NCBI RefSeq assembly: GCF_030704535.1
Contig: NC_081808.1
Span: forward strand, 19,528,501-19,592,500
Direction: 5' to 3'
Length of the DNA: 64,000 bases
Source: Vitis vinifera
Lineage: Eukaryota > Streptophyta > Magnoliopsida > Vitales > Vitaceae
How positions within the stretch are numbered: the first letter of the stretch is position 1; each line of letters starts with the position of its first letter. Below the pieces are notes generated by a model that searched no databases, was not told where the DNA came from, and saw nothing but the letters and a program-made list of their open reading frames with translations. The position numbers and the translations under genes were made by a program. This document shows, one piece after another, positions 35,035-48,200 of this stretch.

Positions 35035-38000
35035 ATGGCTTCGTCCCCTGAGACTGCTCCGTCCAGCGATTCTCCGCCATCCCCTACGCCGTCGTCGTCG
35101 TCATCACCACCGTCCCCTGACGCGTCTCCACCTCCTTCCGAATTCGATGCATCTCCACCCTCTCCCAATGCATCGCCACCACCTCCGGCTGAACAGCCAC
35201 CCCCATCTCCGGCGCCATCCGACGACTCCACGCCTCCTCCATCACAAAGTTTATCACCTCCTCCACCGCAAAACTCCCCGCCATCCCCCCCTCCCCCTCC
35301 TTCCAACAATGGTTCTCTTCCATCACCCCCACCACCTTCGGGAAGCCGTCGGAGTCCCCCACCACCCAATGGTGTTCCGCCACCTCCCCCACCTCGTTCT
35401 CCGTCCTCTTCTGGAGCCTTAGCACCACCGCCAGGTTCTACTAGTTCATCGTCAGATGATTCATCATCTTCGGATAGCTTGGCTGTTGTAGTAGGAGCAG
35501 CAGTTGGGGCAGGGCTACTCCTTATTGCTCTGATCCTCATTTGTGTAACATGCGCCAAGAGGAGGAAGAAAAGAAACCAACAGGCGAGTCAGGCGACGCA
35601 ATATCAATCGAATCCATCGGGTAAAAATGGTAAACCACATTTTTAATTAGTTTCCACTGCAAATAATACCAACCATTTACATTATCATATCAAGCTTAAA
35701 TTATATTTAACGGAAACTGGAATATTCCTGTTCTACGGCTCATGGACAGGTGACAATTATTATAACAGTTCACAGCAATCCAACTGGTACAACTCTCCCC
35801 AGTCAGCAGACCATGTTGTTAAACTTCACCAACCACCAGGTGGTGGCTGGGCACCTCCACCTCCGCCAATGATCAGCAGTGGCGACATGAGCTCGAATTA
35901 CTCAGGCCCTCGTCATCCCCCATTGCCACCCCCATCACCAAATCTTGCTCTTGGGTTCAACAAGAGCACCTTCACTTATGAGGAGCTAGCTGCTGCTACA
36001 GGCGGGTTTGCTCAGGCTAATCTGCTGGGTCAAGGAGGGTTCGGGTATGTGCACAAGGGCGTGTTGCCCAATGGAAAGGAGATTGCAGTTAAGAGTCTAA
36101 AATCAGGTAGTGGACAAGGAGAACGGGAATTCCAGGCTGAGGTTGAAATTATAAGCCGTGTCCATCATCGCCATCTTGTGTCACTTGTGGGATATTGCAT
36201 TGCTGATGGGCAGCGGATGTTGGTTTATGAATTTGTTCACAACAAAACATTGGAACACCACCTTCATGGTAAGTTGTGAGCTCATGGACTAGCTTACTGA
36301 CATTACCCTGCTTCTATATAAAACAAACCTCATTTATACAGAATAGATGTCCTTTCCAATGAGCATTGCTTTCTAACAGTCAATTTTTTTCCTAATCATT
36401 TCAATTATCAAAATTTCAGTTGCAGGAAGTGGTCGACCGATCATGGATTGGGCAAGTAGGATGCGTATTGCATTGGGATCGGCCAAAGGGCTTGCTTACC
36501 TTCATGAAGACTGTAAGAAACTCGCATCCCCTGTCCCCCCTTTTCTTCTCCTCTTCTCTCTCTCATATTCATTTGTTAAACGCATGCAGGCCATCCAAAG
36601 ATTATCCATCGTGACATTAAAACTGCTAACATTCTCCTGGACTACAACTTTGAAGCCATGGTATTTGTCCATAACATGTTTTCAACTCTTCACATGAATA
36701 TATATTGTTAAACATTAAGTTTCGCATGCTATGTTGCCCAAGCTCACCCATCATGCTGTGATGCTTCTCATTCAGGTGGCTGATTTTGGTTTGGCTAAGC
36801 TGTCTACTGACAATTGCACCCATGTCTCTACACGCGTCATGGGAACATTTGGGTAATGTATAACTTTGTGTTTAAGACAACTTCAAGAAATAATAACATC
36901 TACACTGTGATCTTTTTGAGGGAAGGAAGAGACCTTGGATTGATCCATCTGGGTTGGAGAGATTTTTCAGTATCAGGAGAGAGCTATTCCCTGTTCTGTA
37001 GCTAGACTTCTATAGAAGTTTAGTTTTATTTTCCACCAGTGACATTAGATGATTCCTGAAAGTAACTAGTGTCTTAGATGCGGGTTTCCTTCACAAACTT
37101 ATAATGGACTGTTGGAGATCATTTCAGCAACTAATGAAAGTATTCTTACTTGAAGTTGCTCCCAAGCACTCCCCATATCTCAAAACAGGGGAAATTCTTA
37201 TGAGTCTGCTGGCTCAGAAGTTTGTTTATATGGAAATGCAGGTATTTGGCTCCAGAGTATGCATCTAGTGGCAAGCTAACAGAGAAATCTGATGTTTTCT
37301 CATATGGGGTCATGCTCTTGGAACTCATAACCGGACGAAGACCTGTTGATAACGCTATATTTGAAGAAAGCTTAGTAGACTGGGTTAGTAGTTATCTAAG
37401 ATTTCTGAGACTTTATTTGAATCAAGAAAACCAAATTATCTGCACATAGGAAAAAAACAAGAAGATAAATTTGGATAGTCACATGAGATAATTTTATTAA
37501 GTTCAAACTTAATTTGTATTTTTATCTACTTTTTCTTTCTTCCATTTTCTACTTCATATTCATTTCCACTTTTCTAGATTCAAACAAAGCCCAAGTGAGT
37601 ACATGACAGATTTTCCTTGTCTTGGCTCACAGAATGAAGATGTTATGGGGAAATTTCTTTCATTATCCCTCATTTCTTCCTCTTGTTCCTGAATTGACAA
37701 ACAGGCTCGACCACTTCTATCGCGTGCATTGGCGGATGGCAACTATGACGAGCTGGTGGATCGATTCTTGGAGAACAATTACAACACTCAGGAGATGGCA
37801 CGCATGGTGGCTTGTGCTGCTGCCAGCATCCGGCATTCTGCTAAAAGACGGCCAAAAATGAGCCAGGTATGGAGCCCTATAAGTGTGTGCTTGATAGAAA
37901 TACCATGGATGCTTTCAAGCAATATGAATACTAAGTTCCCTTATATATGGCAATGGAAATGCTTGAAAAAATCCTAGTACATAAAACGGACAAATTGGAC

Positions 38001-38377
38001 CAACCACACATCTACTTGATTTCCAAATGGTAACTAGTGGCTCCGAATAAATCAAAGCTTGTGAAAGAAGAGTTGATATAACATAGTATACTGATTGATT
38101 CATGATTGCTATGCTGAATGGAAAGCAGATTGTACGGGCATTGGAGGGAGATGTATCACTGGAGGACCTAAACGATGTGACAAAGACCAACCAGAGCCCC
38201 GCGTATAGCACAAGTATGAGCTCAGAATACAACACAAGAATGTACAACGCTGATATGGAGAAGTTCAAAAAGATGGCATTGTCGAGCCAAGAGTTTGGAA
38301 GCAGCGAGGATGGAACTAGTGAGTATGGGCAGAACCCATCCTCTTCCGACAACTCCCAAGAGATGATCCATCGTTAA
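35035..38377 (+). CDS. PERK: PERK-type proline-rich receptor-like protein kinase
   Basis: Eight coding exons: 35035-35629, 35750-36268, 36426-36512, 36590-36660, 36776-36852, 37242-37383, 37705-37866 and 38129-38377. They splice in frame to 633 residues. Residues 1-148 are a Pro/Ser-rich, extensin-like extracellular region without a clear signal peptide, as usual in PERKs. Residues 149-173 form the membrane span, followed by AKRRKKR. A linker leads to the kinase: glycine loop GQGGFG 292-297, ATP lysine K313 (IAVK), catalytic HRDIKTAN with D409, DFG at 427-429, and [10 protein letters not shown] from 453. The RD-type loop suggests an active kinase. The family senses cell-wall state at the plasma membrane. 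Exon 1 could end at 35620, and exon 3 could start at 36420. I chose 36426 because it restores LHGSGRP. A copia element lies 383 bases downstream of the stop. Confidence 0.93.
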
Positions 38378-38759
38378 GGAAACCAGATGGACAAACTCTA
38401 GAGAGGCCCAACTATTGATCATATTGCCAAATACAATTATGTTGGTCATCATCATACCCTCGAAAGAAAAAAATTATGTATATGTGAATAATAATGGGGC
38501 TCATTGTTTCTAAGCCATTGTTTTAATTTGGGATGTTGGTTTTCTTCGGGAGATTCAAATTAATCAAAGGTGGGGCGGGTATTTTCATTTAGTTGTGTTT
38601 TCTCTTGTTCTATGGGTTTGTACTAATGCATGCAGATACATAATCTGACTTTATGTATGAAGGCAGATCTAGTTTTAATTATTACTTGTTGTATATTAGC
38701 TGTCTGCAGTGTACATTTTGAAGTATTCATCAAAAGCTTAATTGGGAATTAATCCTCCA
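38378..38759 (+). other. PERK 3' UTR and target site of the copia element
   Basis: Likely 3' UTR, with an AATAATAA-type A-rich tract near 38490. It ends in CTCCA (38755-38759), one copy of the target-site duplication of the next element. Confidence 0.5.
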
Positions 38760-39155
38760 TGTAATCTCATATCTAAACATGCTATATAAAAAACATTAAA
38801 TAGCAGTTAGATCATAAACGGAATTATAAACTGATTGGAAAACATACCTCCTGCCATTGCCATTCTACAAGTTAAAATGGGTTTCTAAATCTTCACAATC
38901 TCCACTTAGATGGTGTTTTGAAAACTGAAAAGAGATTGCAGGCTTAGGGTGCCTTCCCGTTAGTGTTCTGCCTTGTTTTAAAAGACTCTCTCTATCACTG
39001 AGTCTACTTGGAACATGCAAAGAACATGGGGTAGTGATGCGAACGTGGTTTGGAGCATGAATCCTCGTTCCTAAATTGATGGAATGATGTGGACCATATT
39101 CCGAATCACGTCTTCGGTTTATTATTGAAGATGCAGGAGAAATAAAATCCCAACA
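38760..39155 (-). repeat. 3' LTR of the copia element (396 bp)
   Basis: Bounded by TG/CA ends, the purine tract on its inner side, and the CTCCA duplication on its outer side. It lacks about 25 bases present in the other LTR near 44840. Confidence 0.92.
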
Positions 39156-39448
39156 TTCTCCTACTTGGTCCATATATTCCATCATTCATCATAGCAATAA
39201 ACAAAACACATGAATCATGACAATAGGTCCTCTAATATTGAGTGTTATCTTCCATGTATCACAATGCATCATGTTTCTTAAACACTAGCCTATATGGCTT
39301 AATGAATAAACCCTATGTTTATTCTAGGTCCAAACATTAATGATATTTCTCAATAAATGAATAAAAGTGTACACAAAGAAAATCAAATATGAGAAAACAT
39401 CACAAATAGAGTTTCATTGAAAATAACATTCATTCTTACAACGAAAAT

Positions 39449-42400
39449 CATACAAAGGAACCAAGTCTCAATCTATCTACATGATCCTTAAATTTCAACG
39501 GTGGCATGCCTTTAGTCAAAGGATCAGCAATCATCAATTTAGTGCTAACGTGTTCAATAACCACTGTTTTCTCTTTAACACGTTCTCTTAGGGCTAAATA
39601 CTTGATGTCGATGTGCTTGTTTCAACTGCTACTTTTATTGTTCTTAGCCATAAAAATTGCAGCTGAATTGTCACAATATATCTTCAATGGCCTAGAAATT
39701 GAATCCACAACTCTAAGCCCAAAAATGAAACTCTTTAACCATACACCATGCGAGGTACCCTCAAAACAAGACACGAACTCAGCCTCCATAGTGGAAGTTG
39801 TAATCAAAGTTTGCTTTGCACTTCTCCAAGAAACAGCTCCACCGGCTAGCATAAAGACATATCCTGAAGTTGATTTTCGCGAATCAATGCAGCCAGCGTA
39901 GTCCAAATCAGAGTAGCCAATCACTTCCAAATTAACAGTCCATCTATACATAAGCATGTAGTCTTTGGTCCCCTGAAGGTACCTCATCACCTTCTTTGCA
40001 GCTTTCCAGTGGTCTATACCTGGATTACTCTGATATCTCCCTAACATCCCAATAGCAAATGCAATGTCAGGTCTTGTGCAGACCTGAACATACATCAAGC
40101 TTTCAACAGCAGAAGCATAAGGAATGTTCTTCATTTGTTCCCGCTCAAGATCATTCTTCGGGCATTGGTCCAAATTGAACCTATCGCCCTTCACAATGGG
40201 AGCTATACTTGGTGAACAATCTTTCATCCGAAATCTTTCTAAAACCTTTTTGATATAGGTCTCTTGAGACAAACCTAAAAGGCCTCGAAATCTATCTCTC
40301 TATATCTTAATGCCAATGACATAAGTCGCATCACCCATATCCTTTATATCAAAGTTTTTAGATAGAAACTGTTTCACCTCATGTAGCAAACCCTTATTAT
40401 TGGTTGCAAGTAAAATGTCATCCACATACAGAACAAGGAAACATATCTTACTCCTACTGACTTTCCGATATATACATTGATCCATAATGTTCTCCACGAA
40501 ACCAAATGAAGAGATAACATCATGAAACTTCAAATACCACTGACGGGATGTTTGTTTCAATCCATATATGGATTTCTTAAGCTTGCATACCAAATGCTCA
40601 CCACCACTAGAGGAAAATCCTTCTGGTTGTTTCATGTAAACCTCTTCCTCTAAATTTCCATTGAGAAATGCCGTTTCCACATCCATTTGTTTCAACTCTA
40701 AGTCAAAATGTGCAACTAATGTCATAATGACACGAAGAGAATATTTCTTAGATACAGGAGAAAAAGTCTCATTGTAGTCAATTCCTTCATTTTGAGTGAA
40801 TCCTTTAGCAACGAGTCTCGCTTTATATTTTTTTAATGTTGCCCAATGAATCTTTCTTTGTCTTGAAGACCCATTTACATCCAATGGCTTTTGCACCATT
40901 AGGCAATTCAACAAGATTCCAGACTCCATTAGATGCCATAGAATTCATCTCATCTTTCATAGCATCATACCATAAATTAGACTCTTTGCAACTTATGGCT
41001 TGTGAAAACGTTTCAAGATCATTTTCGGCTCCAATGTCATAGTCCAATTCTTGCAGATACACAACATAATCACTAGGTATTACTGGTTTTCTCACTCTTG
41101 TAGATCTTCTTAATATTGAATCAACATTTTCTTGAGGATCACGTTGCTCAACGGGTTGTTCAACAATTTCTGGTGAATCTTGAACAACTTGATCTACTGG
41201 ATTGTCATTAGCAATTTGTGGAGCTTCAATGATTGGTTGTCTATCACCCGTTTGAACTTGAAGGGCATTCTGAATGACAATCAATCTATCACTTGAAGTG
41301 GATGGTTGAGCATCTATATGATCTTTTTCAGAAACAATGTCTTGAAATCGATCGCTCCCACTAATCAAGTCATTTTCAAGAAACTTAGCATTTCTTGACT
41401 CCACAATTCTAGTGCTGTGAGATGGACAGTAAAATTTATACCCTTTAGACCTTTCGGCATATCCAATGAAATACGCACTAATGGTCCTTGAGTCTAGTTT
41501 CTTCTCTTGTGGGTTGTAAACTCTTACTTCAGATGGGCATCCCCAAATGCATATATGTCGCAAACTCGGTTTCCAACCTTTCCATAATTCAAATGGCGTC
41601 TTGGGGATAGCCTTTGTTGGAACTCGGTTCAATATATACACTGTCGTTTTAAGAGCTTCAGTCCACAAGGATTCAGGAAGCTTGGAGTTGCTACGCATAC
41701 TCCTAACCATGTCTATTAATGTTCGGTTTCTTCTTTCAGCCACACTGTTCTGGTCTGGGGAACCAGGCATGGTGTATTGAGCAACTATCCCATGCTCTTG
41801 AAGAAACTTCGCAAAGGGACCAGGTGCTTGTCCATCCTCGGTGTATCTACCATAATATTCTCCACCTCTATTCGTTCTCACAATCTTTATTTGCTTTTCA
41901 CATTATTTTTCTATTTCAGCCTTAAAAACTTTAAAGGCACCCAATGCTTCATTCTTGCTATGGAGCAAGTAGATATACATGTATCGTGAGTAATCGTCTA
42001 TGAAGGAGATGAAGTATTTCAGACCATATGCGTCCATGTCTAGACAACAAATATCTGAATGTATGATCTCTAATATGTCTATTTTCCCTTAATGCAGTCC
42101 ACACAAGTGTGAAAATCAGTAAAATCTAAAGTACTTAGTATTCCATCATTTACTAATCTCTTAATTCTCTATATGGAGATATGTCCCAATATCCGATGCC
42201 ACAACATAAAGGAATCTTCATTCATAACACATCGTTTTGTACCAATGTGAACATGCATAGTATTATTAGTGGTATCATTTTGCAAATTGATAGAGAAAAG
42301 ACCATTAGACAATGTACCATTTCCAACAAGATTAGATTTATAAAACAAACTGAAAGATGTCTCATAAAAACTAAAGGAATAACCCAAAGTTACAATTCTT

Positions 42401-43487
42401 GAAACCGAAATCAAATTCCTAGAGAAACTTGGAACATAAAATGTCTTTTCTAAATTTAAAATAAAACCACTACTTAAAACTAAACTGCATGTTCCAACAG
42501 CCTCCACATTTGAACACATCTTGTTTCTTGAATAAATGCATTGCTCACTTGACATTGGCTTCCTTAGGTTTCACATACCCTGCAAGGTATTCGAAACATG
42601 GATTGTAGAACCAAAATCAACCCACCATGTGTTATAAATAACATCAACCATATTAGATTCATAACAAACAAATGAGATTGGTTTACCTTTCTTCTCAAGC
42701 CATTTCTGGAATTTGGTGCAACCCTTTTTCATGTGCCCCTTCTTCTTGTAGAAGAAGCACTTATTGATCTTCTTGATTCCACCTTGGGGCGGTATTTTAC
42801 CTTTCTTTTTCTTTTTGGCCTGATTCTAATCATTTCCTTCCATTGTCATTAATGCATTCTCACCCAATTCCATTTTCAACCTTCCCTCCTCTTGAACACA
42901 CATGGTCAGAAGCTCATTAATTGACCACTTATTTTTGTGTGTGCTGTAGGAGATTTTGAAGGGTCCATATTGTTGTGGAAGAGTGTTTAAAATGAAGTGC
43001 ACAAGGAAGGAATCAGACATTTCAACCTCAAGTGTTTTCAATTGTGCCGCAATATCCCTCATTTGCATTATGTGTTCTCGCACACCACTCACATTGGTGA
43101 GCCTTAAAGATGAAAACTTCATTATTAGGGCGTTGGCAAGTGCCTTATCTGAAGTCACAAATTGTTCATCAATAACCTTCAGTAATGCCTTGACATTGTC
43201 ATGCTGATCCACAGAATCACGAATACCATAAGAGATTTTGGTCTTTATGAACATCAGACTAAGGCGATTTGATTGCTCCCATTTTCATAAAGAGCCTTTT
43301 CTGTTGTAGTGTTGGTGTCAATAATGGTTGGTTTGTCTTTCCTGATAGCATAATCAATGTCCATGCACCCCAAATGAAGGAGAATTTTCTCCTTCCAAAC
43401 CTTATAGTTATCACATTTCAATTCGGGAATGTCACATTTTATATTAGAGAAATTCGCAGGTTGCATGATTGCACAAAAATTAAACAT
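39449..43487 (-). pseudogene. Copia gag-pol polyprotein, broken
   Basis: Gag starts at 43487 (MFNFCAIMQPANFSNIKCD, with YKVWKEKILLHLG) and shifts frame near 43254. A zinc-knuckle-like CFFYKKKGHMKKGC lies at about 42760, where the second Cys is Tyr. The protease region has WWVDFGSTIHVSN where DSG is expected. A GAG-pre-integrase segment (LWHRILGHIS) and integrase ([30 protein letters not shown]) follow. The frame changes near 40840 at an A run. RT has LDVNG-to-ARLVAKGFTQ, VETAFLNGNLEEEVY and YVDD (about 40420). RNase H (STMEAEFVSCFEG, CDNSAAIFMAKN) ends near 39449 (LTKGMPPLKF). A stop lies at 40300 between RT and RNase H. It is Tnt1-like. Confidence 0.93.
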
Positions 43488-44209
43488 ACATGCTTATAAC
43501 TCAAATTTGAGATTAATAAAAAAATATCATGTTTTACCAATGTAACTCATGTTAAAAAAATTATGAATCGAGTGACATAAAACTTGCATGTGGGCTAAAG
43601 TTCTAATTCAATTAGATCCATGTAAAACCTTATGATAAAACTATCAAATTGTGTTTTATTTCCTAATTCCTGTGGGTAATTAAGAAATATAATTTGATAT
43701 TTCACCCTAATTAATTATACAAATATAATAAAAAATTCCTGTGGGATAAAATTTTATTATATCAAATATAATTAATTACCCATAATGTCATTTTCCAATA
43801 TGTGATCCCAAAACAATTAATATATAATTTTGTATAATTAAGGATGTTGTGGCTACTCCTTAATTAATTAAAATTATATGGATCACTTGACATTTAATTA
43901 ATTCACAAGAAAACTTATATAAATTGCATGAAACCATAAACAATTTTTATTTTATTTTTTTTTACACAAAACTCAATATCAATGTGCAAAATTTCTGAAA
44001 TTGTATAAATTATAAGCACATTAATATCTAAAATTAAAACCATAAAAGCCTTTAAGAATAAATTTAATGTGCAAATTATTTAATTTAATGTTGTATGCAC
44101 AATAAACCATTAAAATAAAAATATGCATTCAACTAGCAAAAATAAATAATCTATCACATAAAATATCCATAAATTAACATATTTTAAAAACACTAAATTT
44201 TATGATTTT

Positions 44210-44432
44210 TTTATTTATTTATTACAATTCACTAGATCTAGATGCAGGGACACAGAAATTCGTGACATACAAGTCTTGAGGCAGAGGCTTTGTTGAAGGA
44301 AAGAAATACCAGCCAAATCAATCTCTTTATAAAAAAAAATAAAAATAAGTTTATAGGTTGCTACCAAGAGGACTCAAACCTATGCAATCAATGAAGGTAG
44401 ACAAGGTTGTGACCAATTGGGCTACTGCCCAT
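44210..44432 (-). mobile_element. tRNA-derived SINE-like insertion in the copia leader
   Basis: On the minus strand, TAGCCCAATTGG (44413-44424) fits the Pol III A box of tRNA genes. GGTTTGAGTCC (44370-44380) fits the B box, 32 bases further on. The unit starts near GGGCAGTAGCC and ends in an A-rich AATAAATAAATAAAAAAATC tail near 44204-44224. Size and layout match a plant SINE. No clear target-site duplication was found, and no second copy is in the window. Confidence 0.6.
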
Positions 44433-44704
44433 TTTCTAATTACTTGTTTACTTATTTAAGTGTTATTGATAGTCAAAACGATGTTTGTTTGACCCATCTG
44501 CAACTCGAAATGAAACCCAACGGTTTCCAAGCATTCCAGACACCAAATTGATGATAAAACACCAAAATGTTAGAAATCTCATCTCCTAATGATTTCTACC
44601 AATATTTTTCATCAAAAACTTCTAAAACCAAAACCTCTAAAATACCAAAACTCACTTGATTGAAAAATGCAGATTGTAAAATGAACAAGGCAAAGGTATG
44701 CAAG

Positions 44705-44716
44705 GCTCTGATACCA
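44705..44716 (-). other. Primer-binding site of the copia element
   Basis: The minus strand reads TGGTATCAGAGC two bases inside the 5' LTR, the initiator-tRNA-Met primer site. Confidence 0.9.
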
Positions 44717-44718
44717 AC

Positions 44719-45139
44719 TGTAATCTCATATCTAAACATGCTATATAAAAAACATTAAATAGCAATTAGATCATAAACGGAATTATAAACTGATCGGAAA
44801 ACATACCTCCCGCCATTGTCATTCTACAAGTTAAAATGGGTTTTGCTATTTTCGGGTTTCAGGTGCTTCTAAACCTTCACAATCTCCACTTAGATGGTGT
44901 TTTGAAAACTAAAAAGAGATTGCAAGCTTAGGGTACCCTCCTGTTAGTGTTCTGCCTCATTTTAAAAGACTCTCTCCATCACTGAGTCTACTTGGAATGT
45001 GCACAGAACATGGGGTAGTGATGCGAACGTGGTTTGGAGCATGAATCCTAGTTCCTAAATTGATGGAATGATGTGGACCACATTCCGAATCATGTCTTCG
45101 GTTTATTACCGAAGATGCAGGAGAAATAAAATCCCAACA
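44719..45139 (-). repeat. 5' LTR of the copia element (421 bp)
   Basis: Paired with 38760-39155; the outer flank is the CTCCA duplication at 45140-45144. Confidence 0.92.
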
Positions 45140-46138
45140 CTCCATTCTTCCTTTTTTTCATTTTTCTGGTAGTAACCTCATTTTATCCAGCTTTCATTTT
45201 CCTCTTGCCTTGGATGATAAGGCACCATAACCCACTAACTATAGGTCAAAGAGGGTGGTTATAGTCATGGTCACTTGTCTAACTAGTTACAACTATGGTT
45301 AGTAGCTTAGGAGTGTATTTTGGCAGTGTTTTTATTGAGGGAATCATATTTTTCTAAAAAATATTACAGGTGCCTTTTTAATATTACAAGTGATATTTTC
45401 AAAATTTTAAAAATGTTTTCTAAATTTTATCAAACACCTAATTTTTCTTTAAAAACGCTTGTTAAAATTGCTATCAAACGGACACTAAACTTATAAAAAT
45501 TTGTTTTTCATGTGGGGTTAGCACTTAATGGGCATGAATAGGTGCCTCGTAGAATATTCAAAGAATGGTTCACACATGTAATCTTTTCTTTTAATATTTT
45601 TTTTGTAATTTTTTAATAAACATATAAGTTACATGAAAATGAAATATTTATGGCAACATAAGAAATAAAGTCTTGTTCATAAAATCCATATCGAAGAAAA
45701 TATTAGATTCAAGGTTTTACTTAGTCTAATACCTTTAATTCTCTCTTAAAGTGTTTGACTTCTATCTTAGGAAATTTAGTTCTTGCAATTTTCATGTGGC
45801 GCTTCTTTGGAATCCCTTCTTGATGTTAATATACATGAAAGAAAATATTTGAGTTTTATCCCAATAACTGAAGAAGAGTAAGGATGAAAACAAAAATCAA
45901 TAAACAAATTTTATTGCAAAATTTTTCTCTCAAATTAACATATATGATTTTCAAATCAAATATCCAAAAATTTTCATAAGAAATAAACATTTCTCAATGT
46001 TGAAAATATTTGAAGCTCTATGAGGCACACCAAGCTTTTTTTTTTTTTTTTTTCATTTTTTGTTACGAATCTCTATTCTGAAAATGAGTTTAAATATTAG
46101 GAATTCAACCATAATTCAACATCTTTGATCAATCTGAA

Positions 46139-46166
46139 AAAATAAATAAATAAATAAATAAATAAA
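46139..46166. repeat. (AAAT)n microsatellite
   Basis: About seven tandem AAAT units in intergenic DNA. Confidence 0.85.
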
Positions 46167-47238
46167 ATTATACAATGTGATTGAAACAATTGAAAGACTA
46201 GAATATTCTAGGTATACATGTTAAGCTTCCAACCCTAGTTTTAATAACTTGGTTGACCAATTTTTGAACCCATACACACTTCAAAATACTTAGCATTTCT
46301 TCTATCTTTCAGTCACAAACCTTTTTTGAAATGATAAGATTCCAAGGGTGGAGGATTTGGAAATTTTGAGCTAGGAGTAAGCGATGGAAATTTTAACCCA
46401 AAATTGTCAATATACAATGATTTTTACAATATTCCGCTTTGACAATTTTGTGATAAAAATAATAATTACACAAACCCCTCAATACTTTCTTAAAAAGGTT
46501 TACACTTTACATATCACTCAATACACACTTGAGTCTAAACCAAATACCTTAACTGATAGTCTTTAATCATCTACTTTTGAATCTTGAAAAGATTTCCCAA
46601 ACATCTTAACCAATAGTTTTTTTAATCATCTAGTTTTACATCTTGAAAACAACATAATAAACAAAAGATCTCAAATTTGAAGATCAAGATTGAACTTTGA
46701 AGTATTCTCTCAATTAAGTCTAGATGAGTCACAAGTGGTCTCATTTAAAACTCAAACAACTAGACAAAAATTCAATAGAGTACATCTTCTTTAAATAAAA
46801 TGCAATAAAGAAGATAGAACTAAATTTGAAATTTAAACTTTATTTGAAACTTGAAAGTAACTTATAGACTTTGAATATTACAAAGAACTTTGAAAAGAGT
46901 TTCTCAGAGTTGAACTCACTACAAGGCTTTGGTTACAATTGGAGGGTTTTCTCTCAAATTTTTTTCTCTATTTTGGTTTATACCTTACAATGAAGGGAGG
47001 ATCCCCTTTTATAGAACTCTGGGAGCGGATTTGAAGAGGCTTCGAATACGCGGATTTGAAGAGCTTTGAAATCTATCGAAAGTAACTTTGTCCTTTTGCT
47101 TGAGATGTTCGAGTTATCCTTTGGATGTCCAAAACCAATTTTCTTGATGTAAAATCCTATGAAATTCATCTAAAAATCTCAATCAAACCATTCAAACATG
47201 AAGAATAATAATTTACATGCTAATCATTTTTAAAACAT

Positions 47239-48200
47239 TGTTAGAACTCAATAAATTATGAATAAATAATAAATAATTTGAGTAAAACTCATGAAGATGA
47301 ATTCAAATCATTTAAATTCTTCACAAAAATCATTGTTCACTCTCCTCAAGCTTCAATAATATTAAGGTTTCCTGCTATTCTAAGGCTTGTAACCCAAGCC
47401 TCTAAACTGACAATTGAATTATGGTTCCAATCAATCTAGTCAAACCTCTAAACTTACAATTGGATTATGGTTTCAATCAACCCTTTAGGACTTATGACTT
47501 CAAGCACTCTCTTAGACTTATGACTTCAATCACTCTCTTGGATTATGATTCTAAGCACCCTTTACAATAAGACTTTAAAAAAGGGAAGAAAAAAAAAAGT
47601 CTTCAAGTTTTTCCTTTTAAATTATAGTTCTAAAGGACCCTTACAAAATATAAAAATGTAAAAAGGATTCCTAATTTACAATATTTGTTCAAATAGAATA
47701 CAAAGAAACAAGGGTAAAATTGTGCACTAAGATGAAATGTAAGTTTTAAAACAAGTGCACTCTAAAAATACCTCCCTAAAACTCAAATAATATTTAAGAA
47801 TGATACAAAAATATTCTTTCTAACAATATAAGAAGTTTAAAGCTTTTAAATAAAAGTTAGAAACTCAAACTAACAATTAGAGTTTGGGGTTAACTAGTCA
47901 ACCAACCAATTGAATTGACTACTAGCCCAACTGTTGCCCAATTGGTAGTTGGTTGAGGTTTAACCTTGATCAATTGAATACATGCTACTAAAAGGGAGAA
48001 AGTGCAAATCCAACTCAACCAGTCGAACCTAATTGACTCAATCAATTTCTCTTCGTTACAATTGATTGCATTATAAAGTGCATAAAAGACTCCAATTTGA
48101 AACCTAGAACCTTTAGCAACTTTTAAACAAATATTATTGTGATAAACTATTAGTGTGGCGGATAAGAAATTGCAACCTTGGCATTTAAATAAATAATTCT
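47239..48200 (-). mobile_element. Diverged solo-LTR-like relative of the gag-only copia LTR
   Basis: Read on the minus strand, the order of motifs follows the LTR at 19004-20305. These are a CAACCAACTACCAATTGG-type segment, TTTGAGTTTTAGGGAGGTAT, TTTTAAAACTTACATTTC, AAGGGTGCTTAGA, repeated 'ataatccaa' and an end TTCTAACA at 47239. A short internal tandem array ('gacttatgacttcaa', 47390-47560) is added. No gag or pol is nearby. The right boundary is approximate. Confidence 0.6.

Larger units (their letters stand above)
38760..45139 (-). mobile_element. Near-complete copia LTR retrotransposon
   Basis: LTRs at 38760-39155 and 44719-45139 both start TGTAATCTC and end CCCAACA. A perfect 5-bp duplication CTCCA flanks the element. 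On the minus strand the order is 5' LTR (right), primer-binding site, a leader of about 1.2 kb, gag, protease, integrase, RT, RNase H, then the purine tract AGTAGGAGAA and 3' LTR (left). The LTRs differ by roughly 20 substitutions, mostly transitions, plus an indel of about 25 bp. The coding region is broken by frameshifts and stops. Confidence 0.95.

Noticed and set aside
35028..35558. Gly/Asp/Glu-rich antisense frame opposite PERK exon 1
   Set aside because: It is the complement of proline/serine codons (CCN, TCN), not a gene.
47390..47560. Short spaced repeats as a CRISPR-like array
   Set aside because: The units are adjacent, diverged and within an LTR-like segment of a plant genome.
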